A stretch of 64,000 bases of DNA, taken from NCBI GenBank assembly GCA_049303315.1, contig JBAQMZ010000016.1:1-64000 (forward strand). Direction: 5' to 3'. The notes under the pieces are model-generated. The model made no database searches and was not told where the DNA came from. It saw nothing but the letters and a program-made list of their open reading frames with translations. This DNA is from Methanoperedens sp049303315. GTDB lineage: Archaea; Halobacteriota; Methanosarcinia; Methanosarcinales; Methanoperedenaceae. Made by a program: the position numbers and the translations under genes. How positions within the stretch are numbered: the first letter of the stretch is position 1; each line of letters opens with the position of its first letter. Of this stretch, positions 43,588 through 52,325 are shown piece by piece.

Positions 43588-43743
43588 ATGGAAGTAATGG
43601 GAGTTTGCAGCATCTGCGGGCGCCCGGGAAAGCTATCCACATGCATGCTGTGCGGAAGCCTGGTTTGTTCGCAATGCCTGTCAAGAGAAGGGGTCTGCGT
43701 CAGATGTTCGCACGGCAGGTTCTATTCGGCTTCGAGAGCATAG
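43588..43743 (+). CDS. Small zinc-finger protein (HIT/B-box-like), 51 aa
   Basis: Begins MEVMGVCSICGRPGKLSTCM; the cysteine pattern CxxC, CxxCG, CxxC, CxxC resembles a HIT-type or B-box zinc finger. Good ribosome-binding site (TTGAGGAGAAT). It overlaps the 3' end of the convergent DHH-like gene by 22 bases. Confidence 0.6.
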   Translation: MEVMGVCSICGRPGKLSTCMLCGSLVCSQCLSREGVCVRCSHGRFYSASRA

Positions 43744-44726
43744 AAATACCGGGATGAGATGGAATCGGTAATCGTCTTAAGGAGAAGGGATTTTGACTTT
43801 TCATCTTCCGCAACAATACCCAGCACTCCCAGAGGTATTGAAGTGCTTGCATGGAACGGCCCGCCGGCAACTTCCCCCCAATCCTCGAACGCTTTCCTGA
43901 GGATATTTTTCATATTAAGCTCCATATTTTCAGACTCTGCGTAGATATGAATCCTTGAGGCATCGACCGCGAACACAAGAGCGGTTGAAACCCCTTCAAT
44001 GTCCAGCATGTATTTGCAAACTTTCGGAATCGTGCCCGGGTCCTTGACAAAACCCACAGTTGTAAAGAGATAAGCCCCTTTTATTATTTTGTTGTTTATT
44101 GCATGGGATAAATCATTAAATGTCTCTAACCTGACAGAGGGATGTTCCAGGCTTACCAGTAATTCCATATCTATATATTTGTGAATAAACCAGTATGCTT
44201 CGATATCCTCGAGTGTGACATTGGTTATCAGGGTCTTGGTTTTATCCCTGATAGCAAAGAGAAGGAGGGTTGCAAGTCTTTTATCTATTGACACACCGAG
44301 TTTCATTAAATATTCAATCATTATGCTTGATGTGGTTTCTGTGGTTCTTATATCACGGTAGGCGCAGCGTATTCCTTCTATATTTCCAAGCGTATGCCCG
44401 ATTACGATAGAAGGAGTGATTTTTTCGCCTGTTAACTCTGTTGGCAGCAAATCAACAAAAGCTGTTTCAGTCTGTGACCGGGTGATTGCCTCGACTTTCA
44501 TCACATCGTCGCCCAATACATTGATAAGTGTCTTGTTCTGGATTACCCCTGTATAATAAATATCTGCATCCATGTTGTAATATTCTGCTATATGTTTTAA
44601 TGCAAGAGAACTTGCCAGGGAGTCTGAATCAGGGTTGTTCCTGGTATAAATCGTAAGCCTCTTGCCTGGCTGTGATAACAGCTTTTTTAAAGCCCGCCGT
44701 TTCCAGAATGTAAAACTTTTGAACAT
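43722..44726 (-). CDS. DHH-superfamily protein with altered active site
   Basis: 334 residues. DHH/DHHA1 architecture; NPDSDSLASS (31-40) keeps the first Asp motif, but the DHH position reads IVIGHTLG (Gly110-His-Thr) where the paralogue at 46172 has VIDHHQ, and the next motif reads IRDKTKTL instead of GIKVDTDDF. Two metal-ligand Asp residues are thus replaced. C-terminal DHHA1 domain has GGPFHAS. Possibly a non-catalytic nucleotide-binding relative. Confidence 0.75.
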   Translation of the reverse strand: MFKSFTFWKRRALKKLLSQPGKRLTIYTRNNPDSDSLASSLALKHIAEYYNMDADIYYTGVIQNKTLINVLGDDVMKVEAITRSQTETAFVDLLPTELTGEKITPSIVIGHTLGNIEGIRCAYRDIRTTETTSSIMIEYLMKLGVSIDKRLATLLLFAIRDKTKTLITNVTLEDIEAYWFIHKYIDMELLVSLEHPSVRLETFNDLSHAINNKIIKGAYLFTTVGFVKDPGTIPKVCKYMLDIEGVSTALVFAVDASRIHIYAESENMELNMKNILRKAFEDWGEVAGGPFHASTSIPLGVLGIVAEDEKSKSLLLKTITDSISSRYFYALEAE

Positions 44727-44768
44727 TTTCTCCTGATTTGGTTATCCTGCTGGATATATGTTTTGCAA

Positions 44769-44790
44769 AAATGTGAGGGATGAGATTCGA
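44769..44790. repeat. Left flank: tRNA 3'-end-like repeat
   Basis: AAATGTGAGGGATGAGATTCGA, 22 bases matching 45987-46008 with two differences. Confidence 0.55.
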
Positions 44791-44950
44791 TGATAACATC
44801 AAAATTTTACTTTGACATCAGGTAAACTGTCCCAAGGGTTGTTCTTGCTTTTCTAATTATTCTATTCTATGCTGTTTAAAAGGCTTAGATATAAATATTT
44901 TAAATACTTTAAAATACTAACCGACGAAGATCTATGGAGGTAAACAATAC

Positions 44951-45280
44951 ATGCCAAAAAAAGCAATGTGGTTAGTATATGATTTTGATATAGGTGGAGA
45001 TTATGAAGGGTTATACAAATGGTTGGATATTAGAGAAGCTAAAGAGTGTGGAAATGGTGTAGCTTTTTTATATTTTGAATATAAAAATAATTTTTATCCA
45101 GAACTGAAAAAAAGTTTAGGACAGATTAAATTTAAAAACAGGGATCGAATATATGTAATTTATAAAGAACCTAAAAGAATGAGGGGCAAATGGGTGCATG
45201 GTGGCAGAAAGAAAACTCCATGGGCTGGATATGCTGTAACAGATACTGGAGAGGAAGAAATAAGGGAAGAAGAAGAGTAA
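44951..45280 (+). CDS. Hypothetical protein, 109 aa
   Basis: AT-rich gene (MPKKAMWLVYDFDIGGDYEG...), with aromatic and charged residues and acidic tail EEEIREEEE. Own promoter (ATATAAATATTTTAAATAC at 44889-44906) and Shine-Dalgarno ATGGAGG. It lies 8 bases before a PIN-domain-like gene, so it may be its antitoxin partner; no family recognised. Confidence 0.6.
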   Translation: MPKKAMWLVYDFDIGGDYEGLYKWLDIREAKECGNGVAFLYFEYKNNFYPELKKSLGQIKFKNRDRIYVIYKEPKRMRGKWVHGGRKKTPWAGYAVTDTGEEEIREEEE

Positions 45281-45288
45281 TAATACCT

Positions 45289-45744
45289 ATGAAATATATC
45301 TTGACAGATACTGGTTTCTGGAGAGCATTATTAGACAGCGAGGACGATTATAAAAGACAATCTGTAGCAAAAGAAGCCTTCTCTTATATTGAGGAGGCTA
45401 AAATTAAGATATTGATTCCATCTAATGCTGTTTACTCTGAATTGTTTAACACAACTTTTTTAAAAAAAGGAAATAAAATCGAAAAAATAGATCATTTCGA
45501 AAAATTGTTAAGATCAGAAATTATAGTATCGATAAATGATGGAAAGTATAGAGATGAAGCACTAGCTACTACTTTAAACGAAGGTAAAAGATGTCAAAAG
45601 ATTAGTTTTGTGGATAATATTATAAGACTGATAGCGAGGGATTTAAAAAACGAAATTATATATTTAATTACATTTGATAAAATACTTATGACCGAATGTG
45701 CAAAATATGTAGATATTTATGAAAAATGTTATCAATTTGGGTAG
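45289..45744 (+). CDS. PIN-domain-like protein
   Basis: 151 residues from ATG 45289. Pattern of a VapC-type PIN nuclease: LTDTGFWRALLD with the first Asp, then EL of SNAVYSELFN, FVDNIIRLIARDLKNE and YLITFDKILM supplying further acidic residues. Low-GC, unlike the flanking genes. Likely toxin of a transferred toxin-antitoxin pair with the 44951 gene. Confidence 0.6.
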   Translation: MKYILTDTGFWRALLDSEDDYKRQSVAKEAFSYIEEAKIKILIPSNAVYSELFNTTFLKKGNKIEKIDHFEKLLRSEIIVSINDGKYRDEALATTLNEGKRCQKISFVDNIIRLIARDLKNEIIYLITFDKILMTECAKYVDIYEKCYQFG

Positions 45745-45759
45745 AGTTAAATATGAATC

Positions 45760-45985
45760 GAGGTAACTTCAAACTAGGTTACGTGGATAACACCCAGACC
45801 TGTAAAGCGCATACTGAAAACGTCCCGAAGGGTTATTCTTGCGCTGTAGGGTGCACATTCGCTTTTGTGTGCTCCCTTTAGGGCTGGGGGCTATATTCAT
45901 GATAATCATTCACAAATGTGTTAGTCTTTGTCCGGGAACATTTCTACTCACATTTTGACCTGTCGCTATATATCACCCCTAATCA
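45760..45985 (+). ncRNA. Structured intergenic segment, possible ncRNA or IS200/IS605-type end
   Basis: Contains several hairpins: GTAAC...GTTAC, GGGTGCACA-TTCGCTTT-TGTGTGCTCCC near 45856-45884 and CCCTTTAGGG. The 'GGTTACGTGGATAACACCC' start recalls right ends of OrfB-type IS elements. No transposase remains. The identity is speculative. Confidence 0.25.
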
Positions 45986-45986
45986 G

Positions 45987-46021
45987 AAATGCGAGGGATG
46001 GGATTCGAACCCGCCAACTCC
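45987..46021 (-). repeat. Right flank: tRNA 3'-end fragment
   Basis: On the minus strand GGCGGGTTCGAATCCC followed by ATCCCTCGC is a T-arm plus the 3' acceptor strand, most like a tRNA-Leu/Ser end. No 5' half is present. Its first 22 bases repeat at 44769-44790, bracketing the AT-rich genes. Confidence 0.7.
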
Positions 46022-46171
46022 TTATAATACATTCTTTCTTATTTTCACGACCAAAAATATAAAACGCAGTAAATCAATAAAGTGAGATTAGATGAAGCAT
46101 TCAATAAGTCATGTAAATATTAACAAAAAATTAATGTTTAATATAATACAAGATAAAGAGGAGGCTTAAAT

Positions 46172-47635
46172 ATAGAGGAGAAGTACGACGAATTGAAGCC
46201 AGTCAAGGTCACCTATGCTGTCCTGGGAAGCGGCGGTATCGGGCTTGCAATAGCAAAGGAACTTGAAACAAGGAATAAAAATATTATCCTGATAGATAAT
46301 GATTCCGCAAAAATAGAAACATTAAAAGAGCAAAACCTGAATGCCCTTCTGGGAGATATCGGCGATGCCGAAGTTCTCGTTAAACTCGATATTAAGAATC
46401 TCGAATCTGTTTTCATAATGAGTTCCAATATAGAGGCAAATAAAAAGGCTCTGGCTCATATAAAAAAAGTAGCTCCCGATGTCCATATTGTAGCAAGAGC
46501 GCACAATTATCAGCAGAAAGATGAAATGGAAACTGTCGGCGCAGACCTCGTTGTCCTGCCATCAAACCTTCCCCTCAAAGCCATTGCTTCAGCTATTGTC
46601 CAGTATATCGAGAGAATTACATCAGTAAAACTGGCGCAGGAATTAAAAAAACTGATAAGTTCAGTAGGGGATGGGAGACTGGCTATCATAGTCCACGACA
46701 ATCCCGACCCTGATGCGATTTCAAGCGCCATGGGCTTGAAAGAGATAGCTAACAGCGTGGGTGTTAAAGCGGAAATACTTTATAAAGGAAAGATAGGGCA
46801 TCATGAAAACAAGGCGTTTATCAACCTTCTTGATATAGAACTGGACCAGTCAAAGGATTTTAAAGCATCCGAATATAAGAAAATCGCGATGCTGGAATGT
46901 TCTGTGCCCGGGGTGAATAATATGTTACCCCGGAATACTGAAATCAACGTTGTGATAGACCACCACCAGGCAGATATCGAAGAGGTAAAAGCGGAATATG
47001 TGGATATCAGGCCGAATATTGGCGCAACAGCCACCATAATGACAAAATACCTGCAGGATCTTGAAATACCGATAAAAATGGAGCTTGCAACCGCTCTTTT
47101 GTACGGGATTAAAGTCGATACGGATGATTTCCGAAGGAACACCGACCCCGCTGATTTCATTGCGGCAGCGTACCTCTTCCCGCTTGCGAACCACGACATA
47201 TTGGGCAGAATCGAAACTCCTTCCAAGTCCACCGAGTCGATTGATATTCTCGGTGAAGCCATCAAGAACAGGCAGATAAAAGGCAGTTATCTTATCTCAA
47301 ACGTAGGGACTATCCGGGACAGGGATACACTTGGCCAGGCGGCTGATTATTTGCTGACCCTTGAGGGAATAACCACCACGCTTATATTCGGGCTCGGCGA
47401 AGACACGATATATATTTCAGGGAGAAGCCGGGACGACCGCATTAATATAGGTAACGTGATGAAGGATGCCTTCGGGGAGGATAAAGCCGGGGGGCATGCA
47501 ATGTTTGCAGGCGCGCAGATTCCCCTGGGGGTGTTCAGCGGCACAAAGGATAAACAGACGCTCCTGAAACTTGCGGAAGAAGCTGTGGTAAAAAGATTCC
47601 TTTCAGTTGTAGGAATACAGAAAGAGCCGGGTTAA
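46172..47635 (+). CDS. TrkA-N (NAD-binding) and DHH/DHHA1 phosphoesterase fusion
   Basis: 487 residues if begun at ATA 46172. Residues about 12-140 form an RCK/TrkA-N Rossmann domain (GSGGIGLAIAKEL), then a DHH domain with NPDPDAISS at about 177 and VIDHHQ at about 262, and DHHA1 with GGHAMFAGAQ. Such fusions are common in Methanosarcinales; they may cleave cyclic dinucleotides or nucleotides under NAD or nucleotide control. ATA is 8 bases after GAGGAGG and gives the usual EEKYDELKP start; TTG 46193 is the alternative. Confidence 0.8.
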   Translation: MEEKYDELKPVKVTYAVLGSGGIGLAIAKELETRNKNIILIDNDSAKIETLKEQNLNALLGDIGDAEVLVKLDIKNLESVFIMSSNIEANKKALAHIKKVAPDVHIVARAHNYQQKDEMETVGADLVVLPSNLPLKAIASAIVQYIERITSVKLAQELKKLISSVGDGRLAIIVHDNPDPDAISSAMGLKEIANSVGVKAEILYKGKIGHHENKAFINLLDIELDQSKDFKASEYKKIAMLECSVPGVNNMLPRNTEINVVIDHHQADIEEVKAEYVDIRPNIGATATIMTKYLQDLEIPIKMELATALLYGIKVDTDDFRRNTDPADFIAAAYLFPLANHDILGRIETPSKSTESIDILGEAIKNRQIKGSYLISNVGTIRDRDTLGQAADYLLTLEGITTTLIFGLGEDTIYISGRSRDDRINIGNVMKDAFGEDKAGGHAMFAGAQIPLGVFSGTKDKQTLLKLAEEAVVKRFLSVVGIQKEPG

Positions 47636-47680
47636 AGATGGGATAGTTTTTATAAATTTTTTATACATATTCTTGTGATA

Positions 47681-47744
47681 CTTTGCGTTCTTGGCGCCTT
47701 TGCGGTGCGATTTTATTCACCGCAGAGCCGCAAAGGTCGCAAAG
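47681..47744. repeat. Imperfect inverted repeat, 27-bp arms
   Basis: Arms starting CTTTGCG and CACCGCAG pair 22 of 27 positions around a 10-base loop; this CGCAAAG/CACCGCAGAG repeat family is widespread in environmental genomes. Confidence 0.65.
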
Positions 47745-47894
47745 ATTGTTAAAATTGTTAGTTTTTGAGGGATATTTCCAGGTTCTGTTAAGTTGTCGGG
47801 TGCTGGAAGATGCTGGTAACCATCGGGAGTTATTTTCATACCATGATTTGATGGATAGATTAAAGATATAACACAACAATAAAAATGGTGAATC

Positions 47895-48116
47895 ATGAGG
47901 TCGAATGATATAATCTGGGGATTGCTGTTTATAGTATTGGCGACATTCCTCTACCAGCAAGGTATTATTCTTCTGGCGCAATGGTTCTTTTTGGGTGGTC
48001 TGTTCGGAATTATATATGGTTTATTGAAGGGAAGAGAACTAACCGAATTGGAGAAATTACAGACAGAGCGGGAGAAATTACAGATAGAAGAATTAAAGCG
48101 CAAATTAAAAGAATAA
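47895..48116 (+). CDS. Small membrane protein with coiled-coil tail, 73 aa
   Basis: Two transmembrane helices (IIWGLLFIVLATFLYQ and AQWFFLGGLFGIIYGLL) then a heptad-like charged helix (LEKLQTEREKLQIEELKRKL). No family recognised. Confidence 0.6.
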   Translation: MRSNDIIWGLLFIVLATFLYQQGIILLAQWFFLGGLFGIIYGLLKGRELTELEKLQTEREKLQIEELKRKLKE

Positions 48117-48194
48117 GATTTAGCAGTAGGTAGTCGGTAATAACAAATGGCTAACCCTCATTCAGAATGCAAGCCTACCTACAAAGACATAACC

Positions 48195-49331
48195 TTATTC
48201 AAATTTGTTTTTTATACCTATTCGGCATTTACCTTCTACAGGGTTATCATATTTTATTGATTCTAATATCTCCTTAATCCCTTTTACAAATAATTCGTGG
48301 TTATCTTTAGCCCCTTTATAATATTCCTTAATCTTATTGAAATCTTTTCCAGTAAGAGCATCTTTTAAAATAGATTTCGCTATATTTTTGACTTGTTCTA
48401 TCTCGCTTTTACTGTCGCTTTCGGCAAAGCAATAGCTACCACTAACCACAGACGTGTTTTTATCAGAGTTTTTATTAGACACTATAGAAAAATCGACCTC
48501 AAAGACATTATCATAAGCGGTTTTGATAATATTTTGTACATTTAGATAATGCATTTCTGGGCGATAATATGGTATTGGTTTCGGTTCGCCTCTTCCGTCC
48601 CAGACGACCATAGATGGGATTTTTTTATTAATTTTGCTTCTTGTCTGCTCCATTACGGATTTTAATAAATTCTTTACCCCGTTATTGAACTTCTTGATTG
48701 CCGAATCTCGGTTTTCCAAATATTGTTGTATGTCTTTGTAATATTTTATGTGGGAAAATATTTCGTCAGGAAATTTTGTATCTAATTTCGGAGGTGTAAT
48801 AAACACATCAATATTTAATCCATATTTAATTAATGCTTCAAAATATGGAGATAATTCTTTTGAGTGGATAAGTTTATTCTTTTCAATCTTTTCATGCTCT
48901 GTCTTTTCTTTATATATTTCTTTAGTACGACCTTTGGCTATATCCTCCTCATGCTTTTCTTTTATCTCGTGTAGTGCTTCGATTGTGTATTGCGTCTTCT
49001 CTGGATTATCTATTATCTTATGACAATTGGCACAGAGAAGTATTGCATTATCAACGCTTTTGTTTCTTTTATCTTCTTCTAAACTCGGTTCGTACCTTGA
49101 GAATTCCTTACTTGGCCAATCTGGTTTCTCGCTGCTAATATGGCACTCCTCACCTACATTTGTGTTAGAATCTTTTTTTCTAACTAACTTACAATTACAT
49201 ATAGCACATTCGTTCCCTGATAAAGCCCAAAATACCTTTCTATCAGAAACACTCAAATCCATCTCATAATCCTCATCAGGTTGTATATCCCCATGTTCTC
49301 TAATATATGCTTCGTGTTCTTCACTATACAT
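48195..49331 (-). CDS. HNH endonuclease with large C-terminal domain
   Basis: About 378 residues from ATG 49331. The HNH domain lies near the N-terminus (CAICNC, EECHISS, LLCANCHKIID) with the zinc cysteines and the His of ECHI. The remaining 250 residues are not recognised and contain a predicted coiled coil (EKHEEDIAKGRTKEIYKEKT) and an extended C-terminal domain. AT-rich compared with alaS next door. A stand-alone defence nuclease is a reasonable guess. Confidence 0.7.
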   Translation of the reverse strand: MYSEEHEAYIREHGDIQPDEDYEMDLSVSDRKVFWALSGNECAICNCKLVRKKDSNTNVGEECHISSEKPDWPSKEFSRYEPSLEEDKRNKSVDNAILLCANCHKIIDNPEKTQYTIEALHEIKEKHEEDIAKGRTKEIYKEKTEHEKIEKNKLIHSKELSPYFEALIKYGLNIDVFITPPKLDTKFPDEIFSHIKYYKDIQQYLENRDSAIKKFNNGVKNLLKSVMEQTRSKINKKIPSMVVWDGRGEPKPIPYYRPEMHYLNVQNIIKTAYDNVFEVDFSIVSNKNSDKNTSVVSGSYCFAESDSKSEIEQVKNIAKSILKDALTGKDFNKIKEYYKGAKDNHELFVKGIKEILESIKYDNPVEGKCRIGIKNKFE

Positions 49332-49467
49332 AATCATCCACCCACCAGACCGATAAAGAACCCAAGAACTCCCGATAGTTAACACACATTTTTAACTCCC
49401 AAAGACTTAACAGAACCTATTTCCAGAATGATTATGTATCTCCTTTACAATTACTACCCCAGATAAT

Positions 49468-52215
49468 ATGCAAAATGACGAATACCAGCTGGATTATTTC
49501 AAAGAGAATGGATTTGTGCGTAAACAGTGCCCGAAATGCGGCAAGAACTTCTGGACGCGGGATTCTGAAACCGAATTCTGCGGGGATCCGCCCTGTGTAT
49601 CTTATTCATTCATCGGCGCCCCGGTGTTCAGGAAAGAATACGACATATCTTCCATGCGTGAAGCATACTTATCTTTTTTTGAAAAGCATGGGCATACCCG
49701 CGTTAAAAGATATCCTGTAATCGCACGCTGGCGTGACGATATTTATCTTACGATAGCTTCCATTGCGGATTTCCAGCCCTTTGTAACCTCCGGACTTGTA
49801 CCTCCGCCTGCGAACCCACTGACCATTTCGCAGCCATGCATCCGCCTCGATGACCTTGATGCCGTGGGGCGAAGCGGACGCCACCTGACCACCTTTGAGA
49901 TGATGGCGCATCACTGCTTTAACAAACGCGGGCAGGAAATATACTGGAAGGACAGGACAGTGGAGCTGTGTGATTCTTTGCTTGCAAGCCTGGGCCTTGA
50001 CCTGAATGCCGTAACCTATAAGGAATCACCGTGGGCAGGCGGTGGGAATGCCGGTCCCAGTGTGGAAGTGCTTGTTGGCGGGCTTGAACTTGCAACCCTT
50101 GTTTTTATGGACTTAAAACAGGTAAAAGGGGGCTCGATTGAAATCAAGGGCGATACCTACGAGAAGATGGATAATTACATTGTGGATACGGGCTACGGTC
50201 TTGAGAGGTTCGTGTGGGCATCAAAAGGTTCGCCCACGATTTACGATGCCGTGTTCCCCAAGATAGTTAATGAACTCATGGGCCTGGCTGGTATTGAGCA
50301 CTCTATTGAAAATCCGGAATATGCAGAGATATTCTCGCAGAATGCAAAGTTCGCAGGCGTGATGGATATCAGCGGGCAGGCAAATCTCCTGCAGTTAAGA
50401 AAGAAGGTTGCAGACAGCATAGGCACTACGGTTGAGAAACTCCAGAAGCTTATGGTGCCAGTGGAGGCGGTCTACGCCATCACCGACCATTCAAGATGCC
50501 TGGCGTTCATGTTTGGGGACGGCATCATCCCTTCCAACGTGAAGGCAGGCTATCTCGCAAGACTTGTACTGCGGCGCACGCTTCGCCTCATGAAAGAACT
50601 GGAAATAAGGGAGCCCCTCATCGAAATAATCGAGATGCAGATACGCAACTTCCCGGAATATCCCGAGTTCAGGGAACGCCTTGATACAATTCGTGAAATT
50701 GTGGCCCTTGAAGAGGAAAAATACGCAGATACCATTGAACGCGGGACAAAACTTGTCAGGAAGACGGCGCAGCATTTCAGTGATAAAAAACAGAAAATCC
50801 CGCTTGCAGAGCTTATACAGTTGTACGACACGCACGGCATCCCGCCTGAGATTACCCGCGAGGTTGCAAAAGAAGCTGGCGTTGATGTCGAGTTGCCAGA
50901 CACGTTCTATTCACTCGTGGCGAAAAAACACAGCAAGGCGGAAGAGGAGGAATCAGAGGCGCTTCCGCTTGAACTTCCAGCCACGCAGAAGCTTTATTAC
51001 GAGCAACCTGAACAGACGGAGTTTGAGGCGCATGTACTTGAGGTAATCGAAAATAAAATTATCCTCGACCGGACATTATTTTATCCTGAAGGCGGCGGCC
51101 AGCCTGCAGACCACGGCACGCTGTCCGTAAATGATTATGTTGCGAACGTGGTGGATGCACAGAACATAAACGGCGTAATCGTACATGAAACCGACTCCGA
51201 TTTCGGGTTCAAGAAAGGGGATACGGTAAAAGGAATAATCGATTGGGAGCGCCGCCTTGCCCACATGCGCCACCACACTGCTACTCACATCGTGAACGAC
51301 TCCGCAAAAACCGTGCTGGGAAAGCATATCTGGCAGACCGGCGCGCAGAAATCCACTGACAGGGCGAGGCTTGACCTCACACATTATAAACGCATTTCCG
51401 ATGAGGAGTTCAAAGAAATCGAGCTGCTTGCGAACAAAGCCGTTATGAAAAACCAGCCTGTATTCATTGACTGGATGGACAGGGTCGAGGCTGAAAAACA
51501 ATACGGGTTTGTGCTCTACCAGGGCGGTGTGCCTCCGGGAAAGGAGATACGAATCCTTCGCGTGGGTAACGATGTGGAAGCCTGCGGCGGAACGCATGTT
51601 TCTAATACGGGATTGATAGGTCCGATAAAGCTTATCAAGACCGAAAGGATACAGGACGGGGTTGAGCGTATCGAGTTCTCGGCAGGCGAGGCGGCAGTGA
51701 AGCGTGTTCAGGAAAGGGATGAACTACTGAATAAGTCCTCGGAAGCGCTTCGGGTGTCGCCTGAGCAGCTTCCTGATACTGTGAACCGGTTTTTTGAGGA
51801 ATGGAAGGAACTCAAGAAAGAGAACGAGCGCCTGAAGGCTGAACTGGCAGAGGCGAGGGTGAAGGCGATGATGGGCGATGCCGTGGAGATAAACGGTTTG
51901 AAGGTGTTTTCAAAGAAGATTCCCCATGCGGACGTTGAAGAGCTTATCAAAGCAGCCACCGAATTCAGCAAGAATGACGATGTGGTGGCACTGCTTGCAA
52001 GTGACGTCGGAGGCGTGAAGTTCGTGGTGGCGGCGGGAGAGCGGGCGCAAAAAAGAGGAGTGAATTCAGGTGCTATCGTTCGCGAGATGTCCAAGCTCGT
52101 GGGAGGCGGTGGTGGGGGGAAGCCGGGGATAGCGCAGGGGGGAGGGACTGATGTTACGAGGATTGAGGAGGCGCTCGCGAGAGGGGTGGAGATGGTGAAG
52201 GAGAAGGTGGTATGA
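49468..52215 (+). CDS. alaS: Alanyl-tRNA synthetase
   Basis: 915 residues, archaeal type. Class II core (residues about 60-450), editing domain with HHTATH at about 601-606 and CGGTH at about 706-710, coiled coil, then the C-Ala domain (SAKDDVVALLASDVGG-like region and GVNSGAIVREMSKLVGGGGG). The N-terminal zinc-like CPKCGKNFW...CGDPPC is an archaeal feature. The final 50 codons are repeated in diverged form at 56511-56624. Confidence 0.95.
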   Translation: MQNDEYQLDYFKENGFVRKQCPKCGKNFWTRDSETEFCGDPPCVSYSFIGAPVFRKEYDISSMREAYLSFFEKHGHTRVKRYPVIARWRDDIYLTIASIADFQPFVTSGLVPPPANPLTISQPCIRLDDLDAVGRSGRHLTTFEMMAHHCFNKRGQEIYWKDRTVELCDSLLASLGLDLNAVTYKESPWAGGGNAGPSVEVLVGGLELATLVFMDLKQVKGGSIEIKGDTYEKMDNYIVDTGYGLERFVWASKGSPTIYDAVFPKIVNELMGLAGIEHSIENPEYAEIFSQNAKFAGVMDISGQANLLQLRKKVADSIGTTVEKLQKLMVPVEAVYAITDHSRCLAFMFGDGIIPSNVKAGYLARLVLRRTLRLMKELEIREPLIEIIEMQIRNFPEYPEFRERLDTIREIVALEEEKYADTIERGTKLVRKTAQHFSDKKQKIPLAELIQLYDTHGIPPEITREVAKEAGVDVELPDTFYSLVAKKHSKAEEEESEALPLELPATQKLYYEQPEQTEFEAHVLEVIENKIILDRTLFYPEGGGQPADHGTLSVNDYVANVVDAQNINGVIVHETDSDFGFKKGDTVKGIIDWERRLAHMRHHTATHIVNDSAKTVLGKHIWQTGAQKSTDRARLDLTHYKRISDEEFKEIELLANKAVMKNQPVFIDWMDRVEAEKQYGFVLYQGGVPPGKEIRILRVGNDVEACGGTHVSNTGLIGPIKLIKTERIQDGVERIEFSAGEAAVKRVQERDELLNKSSEALRVSPEQLPDTVNRFFEEWKELKKENERLKAELAEARVKAMMGDAVEINGLKVFSKKIPHADVEELIKAATEFSKNDDVVALLASDVGGVKFVVAAGERAQKRGVNSGAIVREMSKLVGGGGGGKPGIAQGGGTDVTRIEEALARGVEMVKEKVV

Positions 52216-52310
52216 GTTTAGAATATAGAGGATATAAAAAATATTATGTAGACATAGATAATTCTATCATTCTATACAGACAATTAGAAACATATGGAAA
52301 ATCAGCTTAA
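52212..52310 (+). CDS. Short ORF coupled to alaS, 32 aa
   Basis: ATG overlaps the alaS stop (ATGA). MSLEYRGYKKYYVDIDNSII... ending YGKSA. AT-rich like the island that follows, so it marks the left junction. May be a fragment. Confidence 0.3.
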   Translation: MSLEYRGYKKYYVDIDNSIILYRQLETYGKSA

Positions 52311-52325
52311 AAGGTTGGGATAAAA

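Noticed and set aside
45987..46021. tRNA gene
   Set aside because: Only T-arm and 3' acceptor strand are present; no anticodon or D-arm.
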